Source: Terriglobia bacterium | Lineage (GTDB): Bacteria > Acidobacteriota > UBA6911 | Assembly (NCBI GenBank): GCA_020072565.1 | Contig: JAIQGI010000004.1 | Location: 152,929-216,928, forward strand | Length of the DNA: 64,000 bases | Reading direction: 5' to 3' | Shown here: positions 18,443 to 27,712 of the stretch, piece after piece | Layout: every line of letters starts with the position of its first letter | How positions within the stretch are numbered: position 1 is the stretch's first letter | Program-made: the position numbers and the translations under genes | Notes under the pieces: generated by a model | What the model saw: only the letters and a program-made list of their open reading frames with translations | Database searches by the model: none | What the model was told of the DNA's origin: nothing

Positions 18443-20179
18443 ATGCAATATCAAGTCCTGGCCCGCAAGTGGCGCCCGCAGACCTTTCATGAACTGGTAG
18501 GGCAGGATCACGTGTCGCGTACCCTGCTCAATGCGCTTCAGGGCGGCCGTGTCGCCCATGCCTTCCTCTTCTCCGGTCCGCGCGGAAGCGGCAAGACCAC
18601 CACGGCGCGCATTCTGGCGAAGGCGCTGAATTGTCATGAAGGAACTACCGGAGAGCCCTGCGGAAAGTGCGTCTCCTGCATCGAGATCACGGCGGGCAAC
18701 TGCATGGATGTCCTCGAAATCGACGCCGCGTCCAACACGGGTGTCGACAATGTTCGCGACCTGATCGAGGAGCTCCAGTACCGTCCGGCGCGCGACCGGA
18801 ACAAGATCTACATCATAGACGAAGTCCACATGCTCAGCACGGCGGCCTTCAATGCCCTGCTGAAGACTCTCGAGGAGCCGCCGCCGCACGTGGCGTTCAT
18901 CCTGGCGACTACCGAATACCATAAGATTCCGGCGACCATCCTGTCCCGGTGCCAGCAGTACAGCTTCAAACTGATCCAATTTCCGTTGATACTGGAACGC
19001 CTGCGCACGATTGCGCGCGCCGAGAACATCCAGATCAGCACCACCGCCCTGGAACAAATTACATTTTCGAGCGGCGGCAGCATGCGCGATGCCATGTCGG
19101 CTCTCGATCAGGTGATCGCCTTCAGCGGGCAGACCGTGCGTGATGAAGACGTCCCTATGCTGCTGGGTCTCGTCGAACCTGCGATTCTGGGGAACACGGT
19201 GCGGGCGATTTCCGCCAACGACGCGCAGAAGATCCTCAGTATCATAGGCGAACTTGCGGCCGCCGGCCAGGATCTGCAGAACTTCTGCCGGTGCCTCCTG
19301 GGTCAACTGCGCGACCTGATGGTGTTGAAGGCGGGCGTTTCTGATCCCGCTGTTCTGGGAGTTCCGGAAAGCATGCTGCCCGAACTGACCGGACAGGCCG
19401 CGCTTTTTTCACGGGAGGACCTGCTGCGGCTGTTTGACGCCCTGCTCAAAGTGGAAGCGGATCTGAGGCATGCTACGCAGACCCGCTTCCAACTGGAGAT
19501 GGGACTCATCGAGCTGGCTTCGATTCCGAGAATGCGCTCTCTGGAAGAGTTGATCGCCGACTTCGCCCGGCTGGTGGAGGGCGGTGCACCTCAGAGGACA
19601 TCAGGTCCCCGCCCAGGCTTGCCGGCGGCCCCTTCAAACCGCCCCGCAGGCCCCAGAAATGAAGCGCCGCCTCCCGAGCAAGATCGGAACCGGGCTGTCG
19701 CCCCTCCCGCCCGGGGTGCAAGCCCTGCGGATCCAGCACCTCCGCCACCTCCGGGAAATGCTGCGCCTTCTCCCCCGGCCCCGGGGAGCGGCGCCGGGAC
19801 GCGCCGGTTGCTCGAGCGGATCGCGACGGCCGTGCCAAAGGAATCGCTGGAACCCATACTGCAGTCTCTCGCGGGTGCGCAACTCCGCGGGGATGTGGTC
19901 ATCCTTGACCTGGGGCAGCCGCCCAACGAATTTCTGCGCCGGCAGCTGAAAGACAATCTGCCGGTGATCGCCCAGGCAGCTTCAACCGCCGTAGGCCGGA
20001 CGGTTCAGGTTCTCCTCGATGATGTGCAGGCCGATGCGCCCAAACCTGAGGCGAGCCTTTCCAGTCCCGGGAAACCGGCCGAGGAGGACCTCCTGGAGAG
20101 GGCGAAACGGGAGCCCGCCGTGCAGGCCTTTCTTGACACCTTCCCGGGCCCCGTCAAGGCCGAGAAGTTAAAACCATGA
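18443..20179 (+). CDS. dnaX: DNA polymerase III subunit gamma/tau
   Basis: A 578-residue AAA+ clamp-loader subunit. M1 is taken at 18443 because [15 protein letters not shown] is the family N-terminus. The Walker A loop is GPRGSGKT (45-52), the zinc module includes CGKCVSC, the Walker B region is IIDEVHML, and sensor 1 follows ([13 protein letters not shown]). After about residue 395 a Pro/Ala-rich linker leads to a tau-like C-terminal domain. The start codon lies only 8 bases after the SRP RNA gene, with no Shine-Dalgarno sequence, so its mRNA must either read through ffs or start within it. The stop overlaps the recR start. Confidence 0.95.
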   Translation: MQYQVLARKWRPQTFHELVGQDHVSRTLLNALQGGRVAHAFLFSGPRGSGKTTTARILAKALNCHEGTTGEPCGKCVSCIEITAGNCMDVLEIDAASNTGVDNVRDLIEELQYRPARDRNKIYIIDEVHMLSTAAFNALLKTLEEPPPHVAFILATTEYHKIPATILSRCQQYSFKLIQFPLILERLRTIARAENIQISTTALEQITFSSGGSMRDAMSALDQVIAFSGQTVRDEDVPMLLGLVEPAILGNTVRAISANDAQKILSIIGELAAAGQDLQNFCRCLLGQLRDLMVLKAGVSDPAVLGVPESMLPELTGQAALFSREDLLRLFDALLKVEADLRHATQTRFQLEMGLIELASIPRMRSLEELIADFARLVEGGAPQRTSGPRPGLPAAPSNRPAGPRNEAPPPEQDRNRAVAPPARGASPADPAPPPPPGNAAPSPPAPGSGAGTRRLLERIATAVPKESLEPILQSLAGAQLRGDVVILDLGQPPNEFLRRQLKDNLPVIAQAASTAVGRTVQVLLDDVQADAPKPEASLSSPGKPAEEDLLERAKREPAVQAFLDTFPGPVKAEKLKP

Positions 20180-20775
20180 ACGACTACGCGGAGCCCATTG
20201 CCCGGCTGATCGATGAGTTGCGCAAGCTGCCCGGCATCGGGCACAAGACGGCGCAGCGCCTGGCCTACAGTCTGCTGCGCCGCCCGCGCGAGGACGCAGA
20301 GCGCCTCAGCCGCGCCATCCTCGATGTGAAGGAGAAGATCCGCTACTGCTCCCGCTGCAACAACTTTTCGGACCAGGATCCCTGCAACTACTGCACCAGC
20401 GCCAGCCGCACGCAGGAGATCATCTGTGTCGTCGAGGAGCCCAACGACATTCTCGCGATCGAGAAGACCCGTGAGTACCACGGCCAATACCATGTTCTGC
20501 ACGGAGTGCTCTCGCCGATGAACGGCGTCGGGCCGGAGGATCTCAAGCTGAAAAACCTGCTCGAAAGGCTGCGGGAAGGGAATGTGCGGGAGATCATCCT
20601 GGCCACGAACCCGAATGTTGAAGGGGAAGCTACAGCCATCTACCTGGCCAGGCTGCTCAAGCCGATCGGGGTTCGCGTCACCCGCATTGCGCTGGGGCTC
20701 CCCGTGGGAAGCGACCTCGAATTCGCCGATGAGGTGACCATGAGCAAAGCCCTCGAAGGCCGCCACGAACTCTGA
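20176..20775 (+). CDS. recR: Recombination mediator RecR
   Basis: A 199-residue protein with an N-terminal helix-hairpin-helix ([13 protein letters not shown]), a four-cysteine zinc finger (C58, C61, C70, C73) and a Toprim domain ([24 protein letters not shown]). With RecF/RecO it loads RecA at gapped DNA. It overlaps the dnaX stop by 4 bases. In most bacteria a YbaB/EbfC gene lies between dnaX and recR; it is absent here. Confidence 0.96.
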   Translation: MNDYAEPIARLIDELRKLPGIGHKTAQRLAYSLLRRPREDAERLSRAILDVKEKIRYCSRCNNFSDQDPCNYCTSASRTQEIICVVEEPNDILAIEKTREYHGQYHVLHGVLSPMNGVGPEDLKLKNLLERLREGNVREIILATNPNVEGEATAIYLARLLKPIGVRVTRIALGLPVGSDLEFADEVTMSKALEGRHEL

Positions 20776-20880
20776 ATCCGGACTGGCTGCAGAAGATGTG
20801 GGGGGTGCCAGTCGATCCTGCGACTCCAGCTTCGAGTTTTTTGTTCCAGGATCTTCAATCCACAATCCAGGATCCGAGAC

Positions 20881-21291
20881 CTAGTCGGAGCCCTCAATCC
20901 AAACTTCGCCGTCTTCGTAAACTTCCTTCTTCCAGATGGGCACGGTCTGCTTGATGGCGTCAATGGCAAAGCGGCAGGCATCGAAGGCAGCGGCTCTATG
21001 CGCTGCGGTGACTACGATGGCGACGGAGCATTCGGTCGGGTTCATGCGTCCCAGCCGGTGGAAGATGGCGATAGCGCGGATGTCGAACTCCCTCCGGGCG
21101 CGCGTCCCGATTTCCTCCAGCTTGTTCAGAGCCATTGCCTCATAGGAGTCGTACTCCAGGTAGCGAACCTTCTTGCCGTGCGCATGGTTGCGGACCACGC
21201 CTTCGAAAACCACCACGGCGCCATCCTCCGGGCGCAGCAGCGCGTTGCGCAGAGAAGCGGCGTCGATCGGTTCGCGGACAAGACGGAACAT
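20881..21291 (-). CDS. moaE: Molybdopterin synthase catalytic subunit
   Basis: A 136-residue MoaE. Conserved stretches include GAVVVFEGVVRNHAHGKKV, the HRLGRMNPTECSVAI strand, AAHRAAAFDACRFAID and the active-site lysines in PIWKKEVYEDG. It inserts two sulfurs from MoaD thiocarboxylate into precursor Z to form molybdopterin. The ATG at 21291 follows the moaD stop by one base, with the ribosome binding site CGGAGG embedded in the last moaD codons (Gly-Gly). Other moa genes are not in this window. Confidence 0.93.
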   Translation of the reverse strand: MFRLVREPIDAASLRNALLRPEDGAVVVFEGVVRNHAHGKKVRYLEYDSYEAMALNKLEEIGTRARREFDIRAIAIFHRLGRMNPTECSVAIVVTAAHRAAAFDACRFAIDAIKQTVPIWKKEVYEDGEVWIEGSD

Positions 21292-21292
21292 C

Positions 21293-21538
21293 TCAACCTC
21301 CGCTGACGGGAGGGAAGAAGGCGACCTCATCTCCATCATGCACCGGCGAGTCAGGCCGCGCGAATTCCGAATTCACTGCGCAAAGGACGGAAGGCCGCTG
21401 CGCTTCCAGCCGCGGGAATTCGCGCGCAAACCGCGCGTAGATCGAAGCGACGTCGGTACAGGCGGTTGCGTCCACCTCTGCCTCGCGTAGACCCGTTACG
21501 TCGGCAAGGGTGGCGAAAAAGAGGACCCGGATGCTCAT
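21293..21538 (-). CDS. moaD: Molybdopterin synthase sulfur carrier subunit
   Basis: An 81-residue ubiquitin-fold protein ending in the obligatory Gly-Gly (PPVSGG), which is adenylated and converted to a thiocarboxylate to feed sulfur to MoaE. The start ATG overlaps the upstream dacB stop by one base (TGATG), and moaE begins one base after its stop, so the three genes are translationally coupled. The VRFFATL-like N-terminus (VLFFATLADVTGL) fits MoaD. Confidence 0.93.
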   Translation of the reverse strand: MSIRVLFFATLADVTGLREAEVDATACTDVASIYARFAREFPRLEAQRPSVLCAVNSEFARPDSPVHDGDEVAFFPPVSGG

Positions 21539-23058
21539 CAGTAGAGGTTTACGAACAATGCGCAGATCTCATCAATGGTCTTCCGGACGCGCGAAAGAGA
21601 GGCGCGCACGTTGTTGGCGAATATGCTGAAAATCAAACTGCGCCCCGACTTTGTGGTCATGTAGCCTGAAAGCGCGGCCACGTCGCCGAGCGTTCCCGTC
21701 TTGGCGTGAATAACCCCAGGAGTCGAGGCAAGGCGGTTCTTGAGCGTACCGTCGGTACCGCTGATGGCGAGCGTGTTGAGAAACAGTTCAAAATAGGGTC
21801 TCGTCGAGAGGAACATCAGCAATGACGTCTGAAACCTGGGAGTCACGAGATTGTCGCGCGATAGCCCGCTGCCGTCGTTGAGACTGATCTTGTCGTCGTC
21901 GCGGATCCCCGCGCCCTCGAGGAAATTCTTCACCACCCTCAAGCCGGCCTCATCCGTCCCCGCGCCGTCGAATTCGGCGCCCAGCACCCGGAGCAGCATC
22001 TCCGCGTGCAGGTTGAGGCTGCGCTTGTTGATGATTTCCAGCGCCCGGATGAGCGGCGGCGATTGGTGTTCCGCAAGCAGACTCCAGTTGCGGCGCACTT
22101 CCGGCGACAGATCCCCGAGATGATTGACGCGGACGGAGCCGCTGACGATGATGCCGTTTTTGCGCAACTCCTCCTTGAACAGAGTGGCGGCCGCTTCTGC
22201 GGGACGCTCGAGAAGAATGTCCTGGCTATAACCGTGCGCGGCCGGCAGCACCCCGGAAACCACAAGGCGGGTGGTGCCCGGGATCACGCGGGCGGAAATC
22301 GTGCGCTGAGAGCGGGAACTTCCCGTCACCCCGAGATTCCGAATCTGGAAGTAGGATGTCGGCGGGTCGATGCTGACCTGCACCAACTGGTTGGCCTTTG
22401 TCGGCCGGACGTGCACCCAGAAGACGTTATTGTTGATGCTGAGAGCATTGATGGGAGCGCCGTATACCGACCTGAGATCGTGCGCGCTCCATCCCTTGCC
22501 GTGCGTCGTGAACTCGAAGTAACTGTCGTCACCGATCACATTCCCCTGGATCTTTCTTACTCCCAGATCTCGTAACTTCTCGGCCAGTTCCTGCAGAGCC
22601 GGTTTGTCCAGGAGTTCCCTGGCAGGATCCATCAGGTTGGGATCGCCGCGGCCTACGAGGATGACGTCGCCCGCAAGCGTCCCATCGGGCAGAACGGTTC
22701 CGTCGGTGTAGGCTCCGGTCCGGAAACGGAAATCGGGACCAAGTTTTTCCAGGGCTGCAGCGGTAGTTACCACCTTCAGAACCGATGCGGGTTGAAAGGT
22801 CTTGTCGGGATTGACGGAAAGAACCACATTGTTGGTGGCCGGATCAAAGATCTCAATCCCCCAGGCGGCGGATCGTACGCCGGGACGCTTCAGAAACTGT
22901 GCGATCTTAGTCTGAATTGTCTCGAGGGTGGTTCCCGCATAAGCAGGGAAGGAAAAAGCCGGAACCAGAACCGCAGCAAAAAGCAAAGCCGCACGTGCCT
23001 TACGCCCAGGGAAAGCCAATCGACTCATCCTGCTCTTTTGCCTCCGGAGATCGGTCAA
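21538..23058 (-). CDS. dacB: D-alanyl-D-alanine carboxypeptidase/endopeptidase (PBP4 family)
   Basis: A 506-residue exported class C penicillin-binding protein of family S13. A signal peptide covers about residues 1-41 (ending FSFPAYAG); M11 is an alternative start. The three catalytic motifs are S92-V-L-K95, S347-L-N349 and K453-T-G455, all intact. S13 enzymes trim the terminal D-Ala of stem peptides and can cleave 3-4 crosslinks in the periplasm. The large insertion between motifs 1 and 2 is normal for PBP4. It heads a minus-strand group with moaD and moaE, a coupling with no obvious functional logic. Confidence 0.92.
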   Translation of the reverse strand: MTDLRRQKSRMSRLAFPGRKARAALLFAAVLVPAFSFPAYAGTTLETIQTKIAQFLKRPGVRSAAWGIEIFDPATNNVVLSVNPDKTFQPASVLKVVTTAAALEKLGPDFRFRTGAYTDGTVLPDGTLAGDVILVGRGDPNLMDPARELLDKPALQELAEKLRDLGVRKIQGNVIGDDSYFEFTTHGKGWSAHDLRSVYGAPINALSINNNVFWVHVRPTKANQLVQVSIDPPTSYFQIRNLGVTGSSRSQRTISARVIPGTTRLVVSGVLPAAHGYSQDILLERPAEAAATLFKEELRKNGIIVSGSVRVNHLGDLSPEVRRNWSLLAEHQSPPLIRALEIINKRSLNLHAEMLLRVLGAEFDGAGTDEAGLRVVKNFLEGAGIRDDDKISLNDGSGLSRDNLVTPRFQTSLLMFLSTRPYFELFLNTLAISGTDGTLKNRLASTPGVIHAKTGTLGDVAALSGYMTTKSGRSLIFSIFANNVRASLSRVRKTIDEICALFVNLY

Positions 23059-23242
23059 GTTACCTACAGCCTGAATTCAGCATCTCCGGCATCCCGATAG
23101 CCGGATACCTCAGCATAATTCAGCATAGCACAATCGTTGAACGATGTTCGCCCTCCTTTTGGGGCGGATATGATTCATACGCTTGGGCCGCAACGTCGTT
23201 GCCAAAAATGTCACCATAAGGGGATTTTCGGCTAAAACCGGC

Positions 23243-24097
23243 TTAAACTGCAGGGATTTCTGCCAGAAGGGAGTCGTTCAGCGAAGTGGCTCCGATCCGC
23301 GCTCCCACGCCGATCAGCACCGTGCCCTGCAGCTTACTCATGGGCTCGAGGCTCACCGGGTCCGCGACAAAGGCATATTCCAGCCTGGCCATCGGCTCGC
23401 TTCCTATCACCCGCATGATCTCATTGATCAGCTTTTTCGCCTGTCTCTCCCCGCGCGCAATCGCCTCCTCCGCCGCTCTGAGACTTCGATAAATCACGGG
23501 TGCGGCGGCCTTCTCCGCCTCGGTCAGGAAATAGTTCCTTGTCCCGTAAGCCAGGCCGGACGGGTGGCGTGCCACCGGGGTGATGACCACCTCGGTGCCG
23601 AGGTTAAGATCCTTGACCATCTTGCGCAAAATTGCGCCCTGGAGGGCATCTTTGAGCCCCAAGAAAAGAAACGACGGCCGGACGATGTGGATCATCTTCA
23701 GGATGGTGGTGGTCATGCCGCGGAAGTAGGCTGGCTGCTGTATCCCCGGCAGCTTCTCGCCGAATTTCTCCACCTGGACATACGTCGAAAAATCGCGCGG
23801 AAACATCTCCTCCTCGGCCGGGGAAAACACATAATCCACGTTCTGCTGGCTGAGCAGATCCACGTCTTTGGTGATGTCCCGCGGGTATTCCAGATATTCC
23901 TCGTTGCTCAGGAACTGGAGGCGGCTTACGAAGATCGAAACCACCACAAGATCCGTCATCTCGCGCGCCGCTTCGATGAGGCTGAGGTGCCCCGGGTGGA
24001 TGACGCCCATGGTGGTAACCAGCCCGATCTGAACATCGCTCGAGATGAGCTTGGCACTTATGGCGGACATGCGTGAGACACGGTTGATGATCTCCAT
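23243..24097 (-). CDS. panC: PanC-like pantoate--beta-alanine ligase, divergent
   Basis: A 284-residue nucleotidyltransferase-fold protein. The TMG-x3-HPGH signature (M30, H34, H37), Q61 in the VSRLQF loop, K149-D150 and R187 are present, but family-invariant stretches differ: the KDYQQ loop reads KDALQ, and the SSRN loop reads GTRN. PanC activates pantoate with ATP and condenses it with beta-alanine to give pantothenate for CoA synthesis. The substitutions sit in the active-site loops, so it may be a lineage-specific PanC or a paralogue with another acid substrate. It follows folK after 174 bases on the minus strand. Confidence 0.75.
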   Translation of the reverse strand: MEIINRVSRMSAISAKLISSDVQIGLVTTMGVIHPGHLSLIEAAREMTDLVVVSIFVSRLQFLSNEEYLEYPRDITKDVDLLSQQNVDYVFSPAEEEMFPRDFSTYVQVEKFGEKLPGIQQPAYFRGMTTTILKMIHIVRPSFLFLGLKDALQGAILRKMVKDLNLGTEVVITPVARHPSGLAYGTRNYFLTEAEKAAAPVIYRSLRAAEEAIARGERQAKKLINEIMRVIGSEPMARLEYAFVADPVSLEPMSKLQGTVLIGVGARIGATSLNDSLLAEIPAV

Positions 24098-24271
24098 AGG
24101 AGCGACATGATAATGGAAATCACCCTTCTTTCAACTCATTTCGGAACAGGGCTCTGATTCTCGGATCTTTCCGATTTCGGATTTTGGATTTTTGATTTTT
24201 GATTTCTCGCTCATGCCTGGTCTGAGGCTCCGTTTGTTTCAATCCCAATTCCCCCATCCAAAACTCTGGAT

Positions 24272-24775
24272 TCAAACGGCGAGCTCGGAATGGAACGTCA
24301 CTCGCGAGGAGTCGGTGCATGAGGCCAACAAAGTGTGGATTGACTGTCCCAGCGTTGGATGCCGGACCTCAGGAGCCATCTGAGCGAGCGGTTCGAGGAC
24401 GAATCGCCGTTGCGCCATTCTCGGGTGGGGAATCTGAAGGCCCGGCTCATCGATGACAAGGTCACCATAAAGAAGGATATCAAGGTCGAGCGTGCGCGGG
24501 GCTCCCGGGAAGGAACGAACCCGGCCGTGCTGGGATTCGACCTCCAGGCAGCAGGCGAGCAGCTGGCGCGGCGTGAGGCGTGTTTCCGCCTCCACGACAA
24601 TATTCAGGAACCACGGCTGATTCAGAAAACCGACAGGCTCGGTTTCGAAAACGGACGATACCCGGAGCGCGGCAAGCCCCACGCTGCGCAGGCCGTCGAT
24701 ACCACTTCTCAGATGGGCCTTTCTATCGCCGAGGTTCGAACCGGCAGACAGATAGACAGTGCAGGCTTCAGTCAT
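24272..24775 (-). CDS. folK: 2-amino-4-hydroxy-6-hydroxymethyldihydropteridine diphosphokinase
   Basis: A 167-residue HPPK. The family motifs are present: GSNLGDR at the N-terminus, ETEPVGFLNQPWFLN, and the Mg/ATP motif RTLDLDILLYGD with the paired aspartates. It transfers pyrophosphate from ATP to the pterin alcohol, the step before dihydropteroate synthase in folate synthesis. It stands as a single-domain enzyme, not fused to FolB or FolP. Between it and panC lies a short T-rich stretch (24173-24205) of simple repeats. Confidence 0.95.
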   Translation of the reverse strand: MTEACTVYLSAGSNLGDRKAHLRSGIDGLRSVGLAALRVSSVFETEPVGFLNQPWFLNIVVEAETRLTPRQLLACCLEVESQHGRVRSFPGAPRTLDLDILLYGDLVIDEPGLQIPHPRMAQRRFVLEPLAQMAPEVRHPTLGQSIHTLLASCTDSSRVTFHSELAV

Positions 24776-24917
24776 TCAACGCCCCTCAGCCAGGATGGGA
24801 ACCACGAAACACACCGCAGATTTCGTGGGTTTCGTAGTTGCTGATTTGCCTGCGGCGACGTCGCGCCCTGCCATTTCTGGCTACCTTGACCCACATGGCC
24901 CGATCCAGAACTCGAAA

Positions 24918-27152
24918 TCAGAAGAGGTTTTCCGGCCGCTTGATGTTGCCGAAGTTCCCGATGCCTTTCAGATTGAAGGAAAAACTGAACCGGCTCTCGG
25001 TCCGCAACCCAAGGTCGAACTGCTGAAACTGCAACGAGATCCCGCAACAATTCCACATATAGTTCAGCCGTGAGTTGCTGTTGAGAAGCGTTCCGGTTTG
25101 GATGTTGTAGCTCATCGTAAAGCTGCCGGAGAATCCCAGCGACCGCTGAGGGTCACCGTAGCCGATTTGCCCCTGTATGTGGTTGGCAGCGACCGCGCTG
25201 GGCTCGAGCGCGTTCGTTTTGACGTAGGTGCCCGCAAACAACAGCCTGGCATGCTGCCAGGTCGCCCAGAGACTGGTATTGCGCAGCCGGTTGAGCTTGG
25301 TGTCATAGTCGGCGCGCACATCCCAGGAGATGCTGGGCCTGGGGGTTAGCCGCAGCCTTATGTTCACGGGAGACAGTGCACGTTGGATGCCCGTCGATGA
25401 GAATCCGCTCAGCGTATTCAACGGGTAGAACAAGTTGGGCTGGTCGGGAACAAAGGCTCCGCCGAAGGTGGGATCGAAGTAATACTTCTGCGCCAACTGG
25501 AAGGCCAGGAATTCGTAGTCTTCGCTGTATCCTGGTCTGGTTTCCCTCCTGCGCATGATGCGGTTCACAATACCGTATTCCACTTCGTTGGTATCGGCGA
25601 TGGCATCCTGGTCATCAAAGCGAATGGTTTCCGCCAGATGGGTGATGCCGTGGATCCTCCGATAGGTGATCAGAGGTTCGACGAGGTGCCTGAAGTCTCC
25701 GAACCGCGTTGAGTGGAATCTCCTCTCCAGCCCGGGGGTACGCAGCTCAACCTCGAAATCGGTATACTGCCGGCGCAGAGGGGACGTAATCACCGCCGGT
25801 TGGGCACCGTCGGACAGCCTTGCACTATAGTAAGTTTCCCGGATGCCGACAGACGGCAGAAGCGAGAAGCCGGCGAGGGAAGGGAGGCGCAGCGCCAGGC
25901 GCGGATGGAAATCAAGGCGTTGAACGATGCTCGGCGTCTCGATGGCGCTGTCGACCCGCGAGAGCCCCTCCGCGGCAGCGCGCAGGTAGAATATCAGGGG
26001 CAGCTTGCCCAGGGATCTTCCGAGCGAGACAAACTCCATTGAAGGCGATTTCCGGATTACCAGGGATCGGTCTGGGAAGAATACCTCGTTGCGTTCGAAC
26101 GAGAAGTTGGTCGAAAAGCTGTCGAGGTTGCGTGTAGCGAACAGGAGCGCCTGCTCCTCAGGAATCGTAGCTGACCGCAAACCCTCCGAGAAAGTCTGCC
26201 GGAAGCGGAAATTGGTCGTGATGTTGACCTTGGCCGCTGCCCGGAAGCCGTTCTGGAATTGGGTGTCTGCATCCACCAGCAGATGGGCTCCACCTTGGTC
26301 CTGCCTGTCGTTGACCCCATACGCATCTATGTGGAGGTGGGTTTGCTCGTTGGGCCGGGCGCGGAGAATGCCGCCCAGGCCAAATCCGCGCAGGCTAAAG
26401 TAATCGCCGTACAGCGTCATGTCCGCGCTCGAACCCAGGGTCTGATACCAACCGAGGTCGAATTGTCTCCCCTTCGTGGTCGAGTTCCCGGTGTGGAAAG
26501 GAAGGAAACCGCTGCTCCGCTTCTTGGCTTCCAGGGGGACAACCAGGTAGGGGAAATAGAGCACCGGCACGCCCTTGATCTCGAAAAGCACGCGGCGGAT
26601 GTGCGCAGTCTGATCGAGATGAATGTTGGCGTCCCCGACGCTGAACGCCCATTTGGGACGCTTTTCCGGGCAGGCCGTCAGAGAGCCTCGCTCCACCTTG
26701 TAGGTATCACGCCCGGTCTTGAGAACCAGCCGCCCCTGGATCAGGAATTCCTGGTCCGTATAGCCCATCGCGTCATAGAACTTGGCCGTCTGCCGGGTGA
26801 GATCAAACTCGGCCCGCGAGCAGGTGAGCCACTGCTTGTTCTGGGTGAAACGGGTCAGTCCCGAGGTCGTGCCTTTACGTGTGACCTCATCAAACTCGGC
26901 GCTGTCGCAGGTGATCACTATTTCCTGATACGTGATGCGGACGTTCTCGCTCAGGCGATAAGTCGTCTTGCTGATCCTTTCCTGCCTGCCGGAAGTCAGC
27001 ACGACGGTGCCGTCCTTGTAGGGAAGTGCAGTGCTGACCTGGTCGAACCCCTGGGCTGGGAGCTGGGTCTGGGCCCAGCTGAGCCCGGACGCCACGATCG
27101 CGGCGGCGACCAGCCGGGAAACGATATGTAGAAGCAGGCAGTGGTTCGACAC
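24918..27152 (-). CDS. lptD: LPS-assembly protein LptD
   Basis: A 744-residue outer-membrane protein with a signal peptide (residues 1-27, ending LSWAQ). Residues 35-130 form the OstA/LptA-like beta-taco (repeated VVLTSGRQERI / ITCDSAEFDE / LTCSRAEFD strands), after which comes the large barrel, with the family segment VPVLYFPYLVVPLEAKKRSSGFL. It ends in phenylalanine (ENLF), as expected for BAM-assembled barrels. With LptE it inserts lipopolysaccharide in the outer leaflet. Its presence supports a diderm host. It is transcribed toward folK. Confidence 0.9.
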   Translation of the reverse strand: MSNHCLLLHIVSRLVAAAIVASGLSWAQTQLPAQGFDQVSTALPYKDGTVVLTSGRQERISKTTYRLSENVRITYQEIVITCDSAEFDEVTRKGTTSGLTRFTQNKQWLTCSRAEFDLTRQTAKFYDAMGYTDQEFLIQGRLVLKTGRDTYKVERGSLTACPEKRPKWAFSVGDANIHLDQTAHIRRVLFEIKGVPVLYFPYLVVPLEAKKRSSGFLPFHTGNSTTKGRQFDLGWYQTLGSSADMTLYGDYFSLRGFGLGGILRARPNEQTHLHIDAYGVNDRQDQGGAHLLVDADTQFQNGFRAAAKVNITTNFRFRQTFSEGLRSATIPEEQALLFATRNLDSFSTNFSFERNEVFFPDRSLVIRKSPSMEFVSLGRSLGKLPLIFYLRAAAEGLSRVDSAIETPSIVQRLDFHPRLALRLPSLAGFSLLPSVGIRETYYSARLSDGAQPAVITSPLRRQYTDFEVELRTPGLERRFHSTRFGDFRHLVEPLITYRRIHGITHLAETIRFDDQDAIADTNEVEYGIVNRIMRRRETRPGYSEDYEFLAFQLAQKYYFDPTFGGAFVPDQPNLFYPLNTLSGFSSTGIQRALSPVNIRLRLTPRPSISWDVRADYDTKLNRLRNTSLWATWQHARLLFAGTYVKTNALEPSAVAANHIQGQIGYGDPQRSLGFSGSFTMSYNIQTGTLLNSNSRLNYMWNCCGISLQFQQFDLGLRTESRFSFSFNLKGIGNFGNIKRPENLF

Positions 27153-27712
27153 GCAAATTCCTTCGGGCGAACAAGAGTCCCATTGAGGGTAGGGTCATCG
27201 GAGAGGAAGCAGCATACCCGACTCTCAGAGGCACTGGCTGCGTGCGCCATCCAGAGCCCCGACCACATTCAGAGCATTAAGTTATCAGGCGAGAGGGCTG
27301 ACCTTCAATTTGTTTTTTGATTCACTGCTCGCGCGACCGTGGCCGGATCAGCAACCACAAAATACGCGGCGCGGAATATCCGCAACCTAAAGCCTCAACG
27401 CGGAGGGCGCAGAGGCCGCAGAGGATTTTCGCTTCTGCATGACTTTTCTCTGCGACCTCTGCGACCTCTGCGTTGATCTTTTGCTTTTCCTGCCTAAATC
27501 GCAGGGGTCTGTGGGTAAGTAGTACGGAACTCGCGAAGACCGGTTTCGACTGTTTCGGATATTTCGTGACTCCATTGTTGTTTGCCCGGCGCCCTCTGCG
27601 TAGATATTTTGCCTGGTCCCTCAATCGAAGCTGCGCGCAGACAGACGGCCGTGCTATGCTGTCTGCCCTGGGCACTCAGATGGGACACAACACTCCAGAG
27701 CCGGCACCGACG
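27153..27712. other. Intergenic region between divergent lptD and GHMP kinase genes
   Basis: About 560 bases that hold the upstream region of lptD, one copy of a dispersed repeat (27372-27505) and the leader of the GHMP kinase gene. No further gene is evident; frames here run through the repeat. Confidence 0.5.
27372..27505 (+). repeat. Dispersed intergenic repeat, copy A
   Basis: A ~134-base element, GGAATATCCGCAACCT...CCTAAATCGCAGG, that recurs as a near-copy in opposite orientation at 50530-50666. It contains an internal imperfect dyad built from GCAGAGG / CCTCTGC units, so the transcript could fold into a hairpin. It is non-coding as far as can be seen. Confidence 0.85.

Noticed and set aside
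21292..21339. Longer moaE start inside moaD
   Set aside because: The ATG at 21291 matches the MoaE N-terminus and has a ribosome binding site; the longer form overlaps moaD codons.
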